Below, piece after piece: positions 45,847 to 58,299 of a stretch of DNA of 64,000 bases; the first letter of the stretch is position 1; each line of letters opens with the position of its first letter. The position numbers were made by a program, and so were the translations under genes. The notes beneath the pieces were generated by a model. It was not told the origin of the DNA, ran no database searches, and saw only the letters and a list, made by a program, of their open reading frames with translations. Source of the stretch: Anaeramoeba flamelloides (lineage: Eukaryota > Metamonada > Anaeramoebidae). The stretch lies in contig JANTQA010000015.1 in the NCBI GenBank assembly GCA_027625915.1, positions 9,081,001 through 9,145,000 of the forward strand, read 5' to 3'.

Positions 45847-46277
45847 CTGTTGTGGAAAAAAAGGGAAACACAGTTTTTCATTAGGAACATTAATAGAATC
45901 ACAGAAAACAGAAACCTGAAAAGTAAAATCAATAAAAAGAAGAAACCAATTAACTTCAAATAATAACCCATTATATTATTTTCAATCAACCCATCAAATA
46001 CAATTTAAATCTACTTGATTTATCAAAATTGGTAGTGTGGTTTTGGAGATCTCAAAAATAGTCAATTTTTTGAACAAATTTTTTAATAATTGATCAATCA
46101 AAGAAAAGACCATACTAAAAGACAGTGTTTAAAAAACTGTAACTATGGTGAATACTTCATTTTGTCTTTATTTATTTATTTATTCTTTTTTTCATTGATC
46201 TTTTCATTTTCAGTAATGTTCTCAATGAAAAACCGTGTTTCACTTTAATTTCCTGTTTCACTTTTTTTCCACAACGG
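45847..46277 (+). mobile_element. MITE family 2, copy 3
   Basis: Starts CTGTTGTGGAAAAAAAGGG and ends TGTTTCACTTTTTTTCCACAAC then GG. An inner second inverted pair (CACAGTTTTTCATT against AATGAAAAACCGTG) extends the terminal repeat to about 40 bp. 431 bp, non-coding. It is the best kept of the three copies. Confidence 0.9.
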
Positions 46278-47443
46278 TAAATCTTATTTCATAATAAATT
46301 CTTACATTTTTTACTAATGATCACAATGAAAAATTTTCATTTTTGGAAAGGTTTTTTTTTATTCCTTTTTCTTAAAACTAAAAATAGTCATAGAAATAAC
46401 AGTGTTTCAGTAATTAATAATTCATATTTAGAACTTTCAAAAGTAACTATTTTTTGTATTGTTAATTTGATTCCCAAGATTATACATAATCAACATTATA
46501 AAACCCTAAATACTGATTAACTTTGTTTTCGTTTTTATATAACAAATGATATCACCAATATTTTTCCAATACTGATAAAATCAAATAAATCTCAAAAAAT
46601 TTTAATGTTCACTTTCCATTTTTACTGTTATTTTTCAATTAATAAATGAAAATTTTTATTTCAATTTCCAAAAAGAATATTATTTATTACGGCTACAATT
46701 GATTATTAGCAGAGTAAAAATCATCTCTTAGAGTTAACTAAGGAAATTTCTTTTATTGTCTAAAAAAATCATTTTTAAACGATCTTGTCAAGAACTTTGA
46801 ATTTTCTATGGACTTCTAAACAGAAAAATATTTTGGAATATGAACTAAAAAATTTTCATTTTTTAATTAGAAAAAAAATATGATAAATCATTTTACCCCT
46901 TTCTTATAAAACAATCCAGGACAAAGAATGTTTTGAAGAACAACCAATTTTCGAGAGTTTCTTAACACTTCACTTCATAAAATGCTTTATTCAAAGCTAG
47001 AGCATAATAATTCCAAAAAGGAAAATCAAGTAAAAATTATCATACTTTTATTGCAATTTATCAGTATTTCAGAAATAATTAGCCAAAAAAATCTATTCTT
47101 TAAGGACTACCTTCCCACCCTTAAAAGGGCTGAGTAATTATGTTATTTCGCTTTCACTTCTCACAAAAAATTTTCAAACCTAAGAAATTAGACAAAAAAA
47201 AAAATAAAGAACATTTTTTGTCATCTTTACCTTATCATGCAGACTTTTTTTTCCTTCTTTTTCAATGGAAAGGAAAATTAAAAATAACAAAAAAAATAAT
47301 TGCAAAAAATGGATTTTGGGGATTTTCAAGTACATATCAAATTTGATAACATTTCAAACCTGTAAAAGAAAATTTAAAAAATATGTAGAACAGCACACGA
47401 AAATAGTGTGGGTTCTGAAAGTTGAAATGAAAATTCTAAAATA
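46278..47443. other. AT-rich spacer
   Basis: Small frames (46317-46520, 47140-47346, 47265-47474) have no recognisable domain. No repeat was identified. Confidence 0.45.
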
Positions 47444-47625
47444 TTTTTATTTATTTATAGAAAGGATTTATTAAAGAAAAATCATCAAATAAAAAAAATA
47501 TTAGAAGAAAAATAATTAATATATATATATATATATAATATCTATCATTTTCATGACCAATTGGAAACTATCCAGGCTCTGAGTACACAGGGGGGCAAAA
47601 ACCCAATGGAAAAAAATTTTAAAAT
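47444..47625 (-). mobile_element. SINE-like retroposon fragment (partner of 60164-60624)
   Basis: On the plus strand it begins with a short TTTATTTATTTATA end, then GAAAGGA, AAATAAAAAAAATA, AGAAGAAAAATAATTAA, TATCATTTTCATGACCAA, AACTATCCA and AAAAACCCAATGGAAA. All are found in the same order at 60180-60350. An (AT)n run sits inside at about 47519-47537. It is read on the minus strand, where the end would be an (AAAT)n tail. Confidence 0.6.
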
Positions 47626-47804
47626 ATTAAAATCAAAATTTTGCCTTATCTAACAAGGTAAAAATTGTTGAAAATTGTTGAAATTGTGAAAAATTCACTT
47701 TTTTTCTAAAAGAAATTCTCATTGGAAAAATATTACTTGGGGCACATAACCCTTCCAAGGGTGATTTTATACATTATTTCACCATTTTCACCTAAAAAAG
47801 AAAA
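47626..47804. other. AT-rich spacer
   Basis: Holds tandem AAAATTGTTG units near 47664-47690. Otherwise nothing recognised. Confidence 0.4.
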
Positions 47805-48329
47805 CTAGATTCCAAAAATTTGGACACAGTTTAAACAGTTGAAAGAACATCATTACTGTACTTTAAATTCAAATTGGAAAGAGTTTGATTTTACAAACAA
47901 TTTCATTTTTTGTCTTTTTTGTTTTGTTTTCATTTCTTTTTTTGCAGTTACGTAATCTGTTTCGTTAGATCTGGAATTTTTTTTCAATGATTGATAGAAG
48001 GTTAGTGCCGAGTTTGTTAAATTGGAAAATCAAATACAATTGGTAGATGTTATCTTATCATTTGATCGATCAACAATTGTTGGTGAAATTTCAACAAATA
48101 AACCAATACATTTTTTGTTCCGCTCGTTTCATTATTTTGGACACATCTGTTTTTATTTTTGAGTTTTAATTTTTTTTCTTTTATTTGGATGAAAACGATT
48201 ACTAATAAAAACATTAATACCTTGTAACTTAAATGTAGTTTTATATTAGGTTTGGGAAAAATATAATAAATTGAGTTTTTTTTTTTACCAATTTTTGATT
48301 TTGGGTGTGTCCAAATTTTTGGAACGGAG
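47805..48329 (+). mobile_element. MITE family 3, copy 1
   Basis: Starts CTAGATTCCAAAAATTTGGA and ends TCCAAATTTTTGGAACGGAG, inverted by about 25 bases. The interior (TTTTCATTTCTTTTTTTGCAG, TTAGATCTGGAA, TTTGATCGATCAACAATTGT) matches copy 2 at 58713-59239. About 525 bp, without a shared open frame. The TTGGACACA ends recall Tc1/mariner elements. Confidence 0.85.
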
Positions 48330-50209
48330 TTTAGTTTTTAATAATATAATTTTTGAAAAAAATTGAATTTTTTAGTAAATAATCCACATTTTGCCATAAA
48401 TTCAAGAAAGATATTTTACAACTTTGGAGTTTGAATATTGATAATTCAACCTTTTAATTTGAGGCGAAATGTAGTTTTTTTTCTGAAATTCTTGGGGTTT
48501 TTTACCAATACAAGGATCATTTTTAATTGATGAGATCAACAAATATTACTACTTGACCAATTGATTTTTTAGAGACAATTGAACCACGTGGTTCTAATGT
48601 TATTTACACCCAAATACATCATAATTTGTTCCTAGGCTTCTCCTTGGTTGACTCTAACCCATTAACTAACAAATTTTAAAGAAATAGATTGGGTTTTGTG
48701 ATATTTATTTCATTTAATTTACTTTTTTGATACTGTGTATTTGAGAGAAATAAGAATCCGAATTGAAACAGATCATGAAGATATAAAACTATAACAAGAT
48801 GAAAAGATCCCCATTTACATTTCAAATACACCGTAACTCATAAAATTTATTAAAAAAAAAAATCTCAAAATTTTTTCTTTTTGAAATAAGTTATTTCCAA
48901 AAAAGTGGGGCATTTTGTTTTACATTTCATCAAAAATAATCTTTGTTAGTGGTATTATTCATTAATTGACAATACCAAATTACATTTAATATTAATACGT
49001 ATTGAATACATGTCTAAGGTATTTATTTTAAAATAAGTTAGATGAAATATTTTCCAAAAATGAAAAAAAAAAAAAATAGCACTTTTTTTGGTGAAAACAA
49101 TGTATGGTCAATTTCAATAAAAAAATGGAAATATGAAACAGATTCCAAATGATTTTTTAAACAATTAAATCTAATTTATATGTTTTCAATTCTATTGGAA
49201 AATTCTTAGGGGTTAAACAAGTTATGAAAACGGTTTTTTCAAACAAAAAGAAAAAAATAAACACCAATTTTAGCACCTAAAAAATATCAGATAAAATCGA
49301 GATCAGAAAATTTAATATATTTTATTTATGTAATACAAAACTAAGAAACAAATTGAATTATTACCAATAACCTATAAACAGTAGTTAATGATTTTGGATG
49401 TTTAAATACCTTTTTTAAGATTGTGTTTAAAAGGTACATTTTTAAATAAATTTGCCCAACTAGATTGGAAATAGCTTATAACCACATAATAAATATTATT
49501 ATTCATAACAATTTTCAAAAATGATGACAACTTTATTATATATTAATGGGAATTGAAAAAAAAAAAAAAAGAAAGTTTTCATAATATTTAAATCATTTTT
49601 AATTAAAAATTTTTAAAATTTCGATTTAACTTAGTGATGGGATTATTCGAATCTATTTTTTTTAAATAATTTAAGAGAGTTCTTATCTTTCAATTTTAAA
49701 ATAAAATCTAATTTTTTTTTCCAAAAAGATATCTCTAAATTAAATTGAAAAACATATTTTTTTCTTTTTTGTGAATATTTTTTATCATTTTATTTTTTTC
49801 GATATTTGAGTTTATATATTACCATTGAAGCTTTTCAACAACTTTTAATATTTATTATTTTTCTCACCTAACGACCAGTTTATTTTGATTCATTGTAACT
49901 AATTAAAAAAAAAAAAAAAAACAGAAAATAGGCGTTTTTTTTTCAAAAAGTAGATAATTTTGAAAAGAAGTTGATATTTAAACTGTAATGAGTTTAATGG
50001 AATTCTTTTCTTAATTACAGAAAATTATAATAACTTGAAAAAATAATTTATAAAGGAATTATAACCAAAAAACAATATTTAGTTTTTGCCAAATTTAATT
50101 TTCAGAAATTATTTTTTCTCTAGCAGAGATTTTAATATACTGTTGTCAAAATAAAATACGTAGAAAAAGTTTACCTCATGTTTCAAAATTAAAAGATGTT
50201 TTTTTTTTT
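48330..50209. other. AT-rich spacer
   Basis: About 1.9 kb with no frame, RNA or clear element. Confidence 0.5.
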
Positions 50210-50510
50210 TTTTTGCTAATTAAGACCTAGATATCACCCCAATCAAAGAAACTGAGAATAAACGTAAAGTAAATATGATATTGGTCTCTTAACGTTTTAT
50301 TATTTAAAAAGGAAATTCTATAAAATATAAGATCAAATTGAAATATTTATCTCAAAAAAAAAAAAGAGTTAATAATTTAAAAATTTTTTATCAATGAAAA
50401 CAACAAAAAAATTTTAATAAAGCTCAAAAAATTCAAAATATTTTGAACAAATTCTCTTATTAAAAAAGTCTCTTAAAAAATCAATAAGTTTACCTTCAAA
50501 ATATTTTTTA
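50210..50510 (+). repeat. Dispersed repeat, copy 3 (diverged)
   Basis: Partner of 37030-37330 (see anchors there). No coding. Confidence 0.5.
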
Positions 50511-51429
50511 TCTTGAGTATATTATTGTTAAATGTATTGTATTGCAAATTGGAACAAGAAGAAAAAAATCAATGATTTTATTTTGAAGCACTTATTATCG
50601 TTGTTGGACATGTATTGCTTTGATTACTGTAAAATTTTGAGAAAATCAGAATCACTTAAAAAAATCGGTCACCTTAGTTTTTTTCTAAACCAACACATAG
50701 TTTCTGAAAAAGTATCCTGACATCTTCTTTATTTTATGATTAAAATAGAATTTAATCCGTTTCAAAAATTCTTTATTGAAAAAAAAAAAAAAGAAAAAAA
50801 AAAACGATTTCAAAATTTGAAATTTTCATTTTTTTTAGTTTTAGATATATCCCCATAATTGGATTGAATATTTCTAAACCACATTTATTGACTGTCAAAA
50901 CATCCCATTTCAAAGAATCGTTCAGAAATTAAATTTTATTCGACCACATCGTTTAGAATTCAAATCTATTTTCTATTCTTCTTTTTCTTTCTTCATATGG
51001 TGTAACAAATGTAATTAACCCCGGATTTAAAATAAATAGGAAAAAAAAAAAAAAAAAACAAATTGATTTTACCACACTAGATAGAAAAAAGAAACTTAAA
51101 ATATTTAAGTTATACAAAACTGCTATTTTCATCAACCCTCCCATTTTAATAATAAAGTTTATTCACAATATAACCAACATTCCAGTACTTAAAAATCTTT
51201 AGTTACTGTATTTATTGGTGTTAGTCTAACCACCCTTGTTAAGAATCCCCAGTCTAGAAAACAATAAACCTTTTCAGGTAAAAAATTCCAAATAAACCGA
51301 AGGGTGGATTTTAATTTAATTCAACTTGGGGATATTTAACCTGATAGATAATTACCCAAAGCTTTGGAAATTCAAAACCAATCTAATAAAACTGAAATAG
51401 AAAAAAAAATCTATATGATAATTATTGTG
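50511..51429. other. AT-rich spacer
   Basis: Frames at 50532-50720 and 50953-51144 show no domain. Nothing else recognised. Confidence 0.45.
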
Positions 51430-51990
51430 ATATCATATGTTTTCCAGGATTCAAAAGAATGTAATAAACACCATCAGATTTTTACAAGATTCGATTAAAT
51501 TCTGGAAAACCTAACCCAAGTGTCCACCGAGTACCTAACTTCCCCAGAATTTAAAAGAATAGAGAAAAATCAAAGATTTTACTGAATTCTTTAAAACTCA
51601 AAAAACCTAACAGCGGTTTTTTTTTAATTTTCGAAATAAACTGAAAATGTATTTAATTTTCGGTTTATTTTGGCAATTATAAAATACCTAAAGAAAGAGT
51701 CCTAGTTTTTTTTTTTTTTACTTTTTGTATCAAACTGAAAATTTATTAAAATTTTCAATTTATTAAAATTTTCAATTTATTTCAAAAATTAAAAAAAACC
51801 TAACGAAAAGTGTCCTAGGTTTTCTTGAGGATTTCTGTTTTAATATCGAAGTGTTCTGGGTTTTTTTTTACTTTAGAAATAAACCGAAAATTTATTAAAA
51901 TTTTCTGTTTATTATTTAAGTAAAAAAAACCTAAAGAAAATCTATTGATTTTCCAAATAAAAAGAAAAATCAAGAAAACTTAAGACAAAT
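51430..51990. repeat. Palindromic repeat cluster C (foldback-type family)
   Basis: Two hairpin cores (51441-51510 and 51545-51602) resemble those of clusters A and B. They are followed by blocks of GAAAATTTATTAAAATTTTC palindrome and of AAAAAAAACCTAACGAAAA with its complement GGTTTTTTTTTACTTT. It also has a GAGTACCTAACTTCCCCAG lead comparable to the GAGTGCC lead of cluster A. Not coding. Confidence 0.6.
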
Positions 51991-52860
51991 CAAAAAAATA
52001 TCTGTTTCAATTTATATCAAAAAATAATTCTTTAATAGCCAAAACAACCGACTTTCCTATTTGAAAGATATTTATTAAATTTCAAATACTTTTAAAATTT
52101 ATGATTTTTACATCTTAACTGTTAAACAAAATATTCACTTTTTTTATACTATTAAACTGAGAAGAATTTAATCGAGCCTTTAAAATTGAATGTTTCAACT
52201 TAAATTGACAAATATCTTGAAAAATAATCTTTGACTCAAGAATTTTTATGAAACTATCGTTTTATATTCTAAGCGACGCTATCAAAAAGTGAATAATTAG
52301 TAAATTTTTAATTTTGTTTTCAAAAAATTTATCATCATATTTATTTAAATATATCTATAAATTTGTTCAATGGGTAAAAAAAAACTTTTTAAAACTCCCA
52401 ATTCTAGAGGAAAAGTTGAAATAAGAGTAAAATATTATAAGGATGATAAAATATTAAATTGTAACCTGGAACCATTTTTTTTTGTTGAATTGTAATTTAA
52501 TACAATAATATTAAATTTCTTAGAATAGACACCATTTTAATAATAAAAATGACCCAAAAGGGGGGAAATCGATTTATTTTGTTTGAATAAAGCCAATATA
52601 AAATTAATTATAACCTAGAGGAAGGTTAATTTGATGTTTCGAATTATTATTCATCAAAGAAACCCAAAAAAACTATAAATTGTCTAAAAAATTAAAATAT
52701 GAAAAAGAATTTGGCATACATAAAAGGAACGCCCATATAAAATATTTCAATCTCTTAAAGCAAGGGAAATTGTAAAGAAGAATATTTTTTAATAGCCAAC
52801 GTCTTTTATTTAATAGAAATTACATACTCTCAATTTTCTTAAAGATCTTTTTTAATTTAT

Positions 52861-52901
<41 letters not shown>

Positions 52902-53433
52902 ACAATATAAGTACAAAAAAAAAAAGAAAGAAATAAAATAAACAAAAAAATTCAAAAAAAAAAAGATAAAAAAAAAATTTGATGAAATTGAAAAAAAAAT
53001 GATTTTTAATGAAAAATTAAAAATTTATTTTAATAAGAATTTTGGATAAAATCATATAAAACCACTGGCTATTAATCTTATAAAATAAGTTAAAATTTTT
53101 GAAAAATAATTTAATAATATTGCTTTGTGTGTTGTTAGATTAAAATTACAAAAAAAAAAAAACACAGGTAAATTTTTGAGAGATACTTAATTTTCTCTGA
53201 AAAAAAAAAAAAATAATAAAAATCCTGTTTTCAAAAAGTGTGTTCAAAAAATTTTTAATAATGTGCCTAAAAAAAGGTCTATTGTGGCCTCATTACACTA
53301 CTAAATGATGTTTTAAAAACTATTTAGCTACACATTTTTAAAATCACTATGTCTTGGAAAAATGAGATAATTCATCATAAATTTAAAAAAAAAAAAATAA
53401 TTAATTTTAAGAAAGTTTCTGTGCTAAAGGCCA
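51991..53433. other. Spacer downstream of the U-box gene
   Basis: (AT)n microsatellite at about 52867-52899 and several oligo-A runs. No gene. Confidence 0.55.
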
Positions 53434-55049
53434 TTACTTTTTTAAAAATTTGTAAGTTTCACCCTTGATTATTGCTTCAACACGACAAAAAACGGACTTC
53501 ACGACAAAGCTAGATTGCATATCAATCGTTAAATAATTTTTTCTGGGCAATTTAAAATGAATTAACTTACGGTTTTTACGAGTACCAAGGCATTCAAAAT
53601 TTTTTATTTTTTTTTTAATATTTATTGATTTTTGAATATTGGTAGAATTTGTTAATTGGAAACTGATAACTGGGTACTGCAAGACAATTTTAATTGGAGC
53701 AAATTCAGAAAATTTTTTCATGTTGGAAGAATGTATAACACCATAGAAAGTATTACTTTTTATTGCCTTTGTTTGAGGTATTTTTGAAACTAAATCATCA
53801 AGATCTTTGAAAGATGACATTAAAAAAGAAATTGGCTCTTCGTTTTTATTGGGATATAACATAACAAATAAATGCTCTTCTGGGTCAACAATCATTTTTG
53901 AATTATTTATATCAATATTTATAATTTGTGTATTTTCAATGATGATTTTTAGTTTATTTTTATGGATGTATATAACCCCTTTATTTGGATTTTCCATTAC
54001 TGTAAAACGACTATTTTTATTATTATCCACTTGGTTTTTATCATCATCATTTTTATTATCATCATCATCATTATTATTAATAATGTCATTATTGCGCCGT
54101 TTATTATAATATTTTGTTTTGTTTTTAAAGATACTAATTCTCATCTCTAATCTTTTATGAAATAATTTTTTTTTTTTTTTCTTTAATGTGTTTGGTGAAA
54201 GGACAGATTCATTATATTGTACTATAAAGGTAAAAAAAATGTCATGCATTTTGACTGTTTCAAATAATAAAAAAAACGATTGCCGTTTAATTTGGATTTT
54301 TGCTAATTTTTTTTGTGCTTTATGCCGAAAATGTTTTATTTTTGAAGTGTGAGAGAGAATTTCATTTTTGATAAATTTAAATTTTACATAATTTTTGTAA
54401 AAAATAATTTCCCCTTGATCAAGTATTTCAAAATCAACATTCACTATCTTCACTTTAATTAAATCATGCTTTATTTTTTCCAATTTCTTTTCAATTTTTT
54501 TCTTTTTGAAATTTTTATTCAGAATATCGTGCTCTGTGTAATTTTCATAATCTTCGTCTTCTATATTAAAATCAATACTTTTATTTTTTTCAAGATCTTT
54601 GTTATTTAAACCCCTTTTATGATTGCTTTCATTATTATCATTATTCGATTTTTTTTTTTGGATATGCTTATTTTTATTTATTTGTTTAAAGTATTTCTTG
54701 GAATGCCTTTTAAAATGATTTGAAAATTTTTTTGTTTTTTCTGGGCTGGTAAATAATAATTTAAATTCTTTCGAAAAATGTAAAAATATTAATGTTCCAG
54801 CTTTTTTTGATTTAATATGTGGTTTAAAAATGACATTAATTAATTTATCACTAATTCTTTTTCCTTTTAGATATTCAAATTCAATTTCATCCTCAGCAAT
54901 TCTAATTCGAGTTTTTTTCTTTTCCTTTCTATTTTTTGGTGTTAATACAATTATCTGATAATATTCTCCATTCGGCTTGTCGGTAAAATAAGAAAAAAAA
55001 ATTTTTTTTTTTGGGTTTTTATTGTAATTTTCTTTGTTTTTCAGATCGA

Positions 55050-55088
<39 letters not shown>

Positions 55089-55752
55089 AAGTATTATTAT
55101 TGATGTTATCTTCATCCTCATTGTCATCATCTTTTCTCTTATTTTGATTTATTTTGCTTGTAAAAATATGTTTAAATTTTTTCAAGTCTTTGGATTTTTG
55201 AAAAACAAATTTAAATTCTCGACCATTAATGATCATGAATGGCGAATGCTTTTTTTTAGGATAAAATACAACTTTATTTAAATTCGATTGAAAGATTTCA
55301 TTGTTTTGATCTATTAATTTAATTTTATTCTTGATCACAATAATTTTTGCATCCCCAATGAAACTTCCTTTTTTAGTAATCAAATAAATTAAAAAATTTT
55401 CACTTTTTTTTTTAGAGTTAGTAATGGCTTCTTGCTTTATTAACTCAAAGTCTTGAATGAATTCTTCAATTTGTTCCAAATTAATAAATTTGATCCAGAT
55501 TTTCTTTGTTAAAAATACTAATCTTAAAATATTATTTTCGCTCGTTAAACTTTTTTTATACCTTATTTGATGAATTTTTTCAATTAAGGTTTCTCCACCA
55601 TAAATTGACAAATGGAGTGATTTTTTAATAATTTGAATTGTCATAGGGATCTGAAATAAATGAAATGTATCCAATCCAAATATTGAATATTTTTTAATAC
55701 TATTATAATTATAATTATTCTTATGATGACGACGATTGTGTTTATTATTATG

Positions 55753-55783
<31 letters not shown>

Positions 55784-57084
55784 GTAAAATCAGGAAATGA
55801 TCCCATAATATGTTCATTATTATTTTTTGAATTATTCCCCATTGTTGTTTGTTGGCTGTTATTTATTGGATTAATGAATACGTTATTAACATTTCTATAA
55901 TTGTCGCAGAGACTTTTAATTGTAATTGAAGGTAATAATTGCTCAATTTTTAATGGCTTTTTCGTTAAAGGACAAATCTCCCCATTTTGCTTAATATATT
56001 CCTGAATCACACTGCGTTCAAAGGTAATGCCATAGGGCGAAATCACTGGCTCAACAAACAACTTTCTGGTTAAAGGACAGCACAATTCTGTTGGGGCTTG
56101 TAAGTGTTTGCTTTCTTTTTTTATTGTGCTTGTAGGTGAGATATTTTCCAAAATTTTGATCTCGTGCTTTAATTCTTTAATCTCTTCGTTGAGTTGAATC
56201 ATATTTTTCTCTAATTTTTCTGGGTTTTCATCCAACTGCCGATCAAACTCTGAAAAAACAAAATCATTCTTTTCATCGTCTTCTTCGTTGCCTTCAGAAG
56301 ACGTAGGTTCGTCGTATATTGTGCGATCTTCAGAGGTGTCTTTATAAAACAAATTATTTGGTTCCAATCTTTGATCATTTTGTGAACCTTCCTTTTGTAT
56401 TTTTCCTTCTTTTGTTTTTACGTATTGCTCCAAGTCTTGCTGCTCGTTTTTGGAGAAAGATCGCTTTATTTGTTCATCTTTCATGTTTTTTTCTTCTTGT
56501 TCTTCAGTTTCACCTTTACCTTTGTCTTCTTTTAATTTACTATTTTGTTTTTCTTGAATAATTGATGGAAATAAGTTTGATGTTTTGAAAAGGTCAGTGG
56601 GATACTGTTGTTGTTGGTTGTTTCCAAAATTAATTTTTTGATTCTCAAAATTTGTCGTTTCATTTCTTGAATCATAGGAATGACTTAAACTGAGTTCTGT
56701 TGTTATTTCTTGATTCTTTCCAACGTTTGTCATTTTTGTTTTTGATTTTTGATTGTTTTTGGTTTTTTGTGGATCTGATTTCGGAACACCCTTCCGTTTT
56801 TGAGAAATAAGGCTAGAAGATCGTTTCTTTTTTTTCCTCTGTTGCAGATCATTTTCTAAAACACAATACACTGTGTCGCCAGATTCTAACAAATCTTTAA
56901 CAAAGTCCTTTTCAAATAGCCACTCATCTTGGTAAGTTTTCAGCCCTATGATCCTTTGGTTCAAAAAGACATTGCGAAAGTTGATTTCCTTAATTAGTCC
57001 ACTGATCCTTATTTTTGAAATCTTATGAATAGGGATACGGATTTTTGATTCTTCGATATTTGCAATAACATAAAACTTAATCAT
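53434..57084 (-). CDS. U-box protein with a chain of PH-like modules
   Basis: 1216 residues from the ATG at 57082-57084; the four codons before it start with TTG. Residues 1-78 form a compact domain (FYVIANIEESKIRIPIHKI, then VYCVLEND) that may be a beta-grasp. A polar stretch and a coiled coil (about 290-315, NMIQLNEEIKELKHEIKIL) lead to a U-box at about 331-397: ELCCPLTRKLFVEPVISPYG, TFERSVIQEYI, CPLTKKPL. U-boxes recruit ubiquitin-charged E2, so this is probably an E3 ligase. After N/H-rich linkers come about five segments with the strand pattern and closing helix of PH-like folds, at about 466-550, 560-645, 693-800, 880-985 and 1050-1135, then a last beta-rich part to the end. Their mutual similarity is in pattern and not in exact residues. 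Poly-N runs are coded by (ATT)n at 55046-55087. The PH-like reading is inference; the U-box is firm. Confidence 0.85.
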
Positions 57085-57679
57085 TACAAAAGTCAAAAAA
57101 AAAGAAAAAATAACTTATCAGTTTTCTCATTTTTTTCATAATTTGTTTTTTAAAAAATTATTTGTTTGAAAGGTTTATTTTTCTCTGAAAACAGTTTAAA
57201 GGCAGACACCAAAATATTGTTTTGTAATCTGAATGTTGACAAAAAGAGAAAAAATTATTAATTCTCATCATAATTTTGTTACAATTTATGTCAAACCTTT
57301 TGTATAATAAGTGGTGTCTTAAGAATTTAAGTTTTTTTTATTAAATTTGTTCTTTTTCCAAACTTTCTCAAAAAAGAACTTTTATTTCATTTAATAAAAA
57401 AAATTGACTCTTTTGTCAAAAAAAATAAAATTAGAGTTTAAAAATCTGTTTTTTTTTGAAATCTTTTTCTTTGTTGTGTACAAAAGTAACTTTTTGAGAT
57501 GGAAAAAATTAAAACTTCTTTTTTGTTTAGAATTTAAATCAAGGAAAAAATTATAACATTTAAAGGTGTTATTATTTTAGATGAGTAATGCTAATTTTAA
57601 AAAGTAGAATTATTTACACAAGGATATGATTAAACCCAAAAATCAACATTTTTTATCAACTTTTGAGTAATGTTGCTCG
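57085..57679. other. 5' flank of the U-box gene
   Basis: AT-rich, no other frame. Promoter motifs are not separable by eye. Confidence 0.45.
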
Positions 57680-58252
57680 TTTTTAAGGTTTACAATCCCT
57701 GAAATTTGAAAACAGATTATCTTGTGTCTTTTGTTACCACTTGTTAATTTGGTTCTTATCTGATCGATCTTGTAATTGGTATGGATTTATACTAATGGTT
57801 AAAAATGTCAATTTTTGACAATTTATTTTTTTTAATTTCCAAAATCCGAATTGAAGAGTTTAAGATTAATTGGCTGGAACTTAAGTTATAAAAAAAAAAG
57901 TGATTTGTGCGTTGTTGATTGAAATTTTTAATTAGGTTTGGTTTTATTGGGAGCTTTTATAAATAATTTTTTTTTTATTTAAGTTAATTGACAAAAAAAT
58001 AAATCAAGATTCCCATCTAAAACCCAAAATTCAAAAGTTATTCTTGGACACCTAATAATCCTTTAATATTACACTCTTCAATTAGGATTTCGGAAATTAA
58101 AAAAAATAAATTGTCAAAAATTGACATTTTTAAAAAACTCTTAAAATCCATAGCAAGTACAAGATCGATCAGATAAGAACCAAACCAACAACTCACTAGA
58201 CCCTACACAAGATAATCTTTTTTCAAATTTCAGGGATTATATTCCTTAAAAT
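57680..58252. mobile_element. Foldback (long terminal inverted repeat) element, uninterrupted
   Basis: The arms (57680-57870 and 58063-58252) are inverted copies of about 190 bp: TTTTAAGGTTTACAATCCCT, TTTGAAAACAGATTATCTTG, GGTTCTTATCTGATCGATCT, AATGTCAATTTTTGACAATT and TTTCCAAAATCCGAATTGAA with their complements. It has the same arms as the element at 17503-20068. The ~190 bp centre has no frame. It is a non-autonomous foldback element, and this copy shows the unbroken length. Confidence 0.85.
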
Positions 58253-58299
58253 AGTTCATTTTTTTCCAATTATATTTTTAGTCAAAAGATTATGATACT

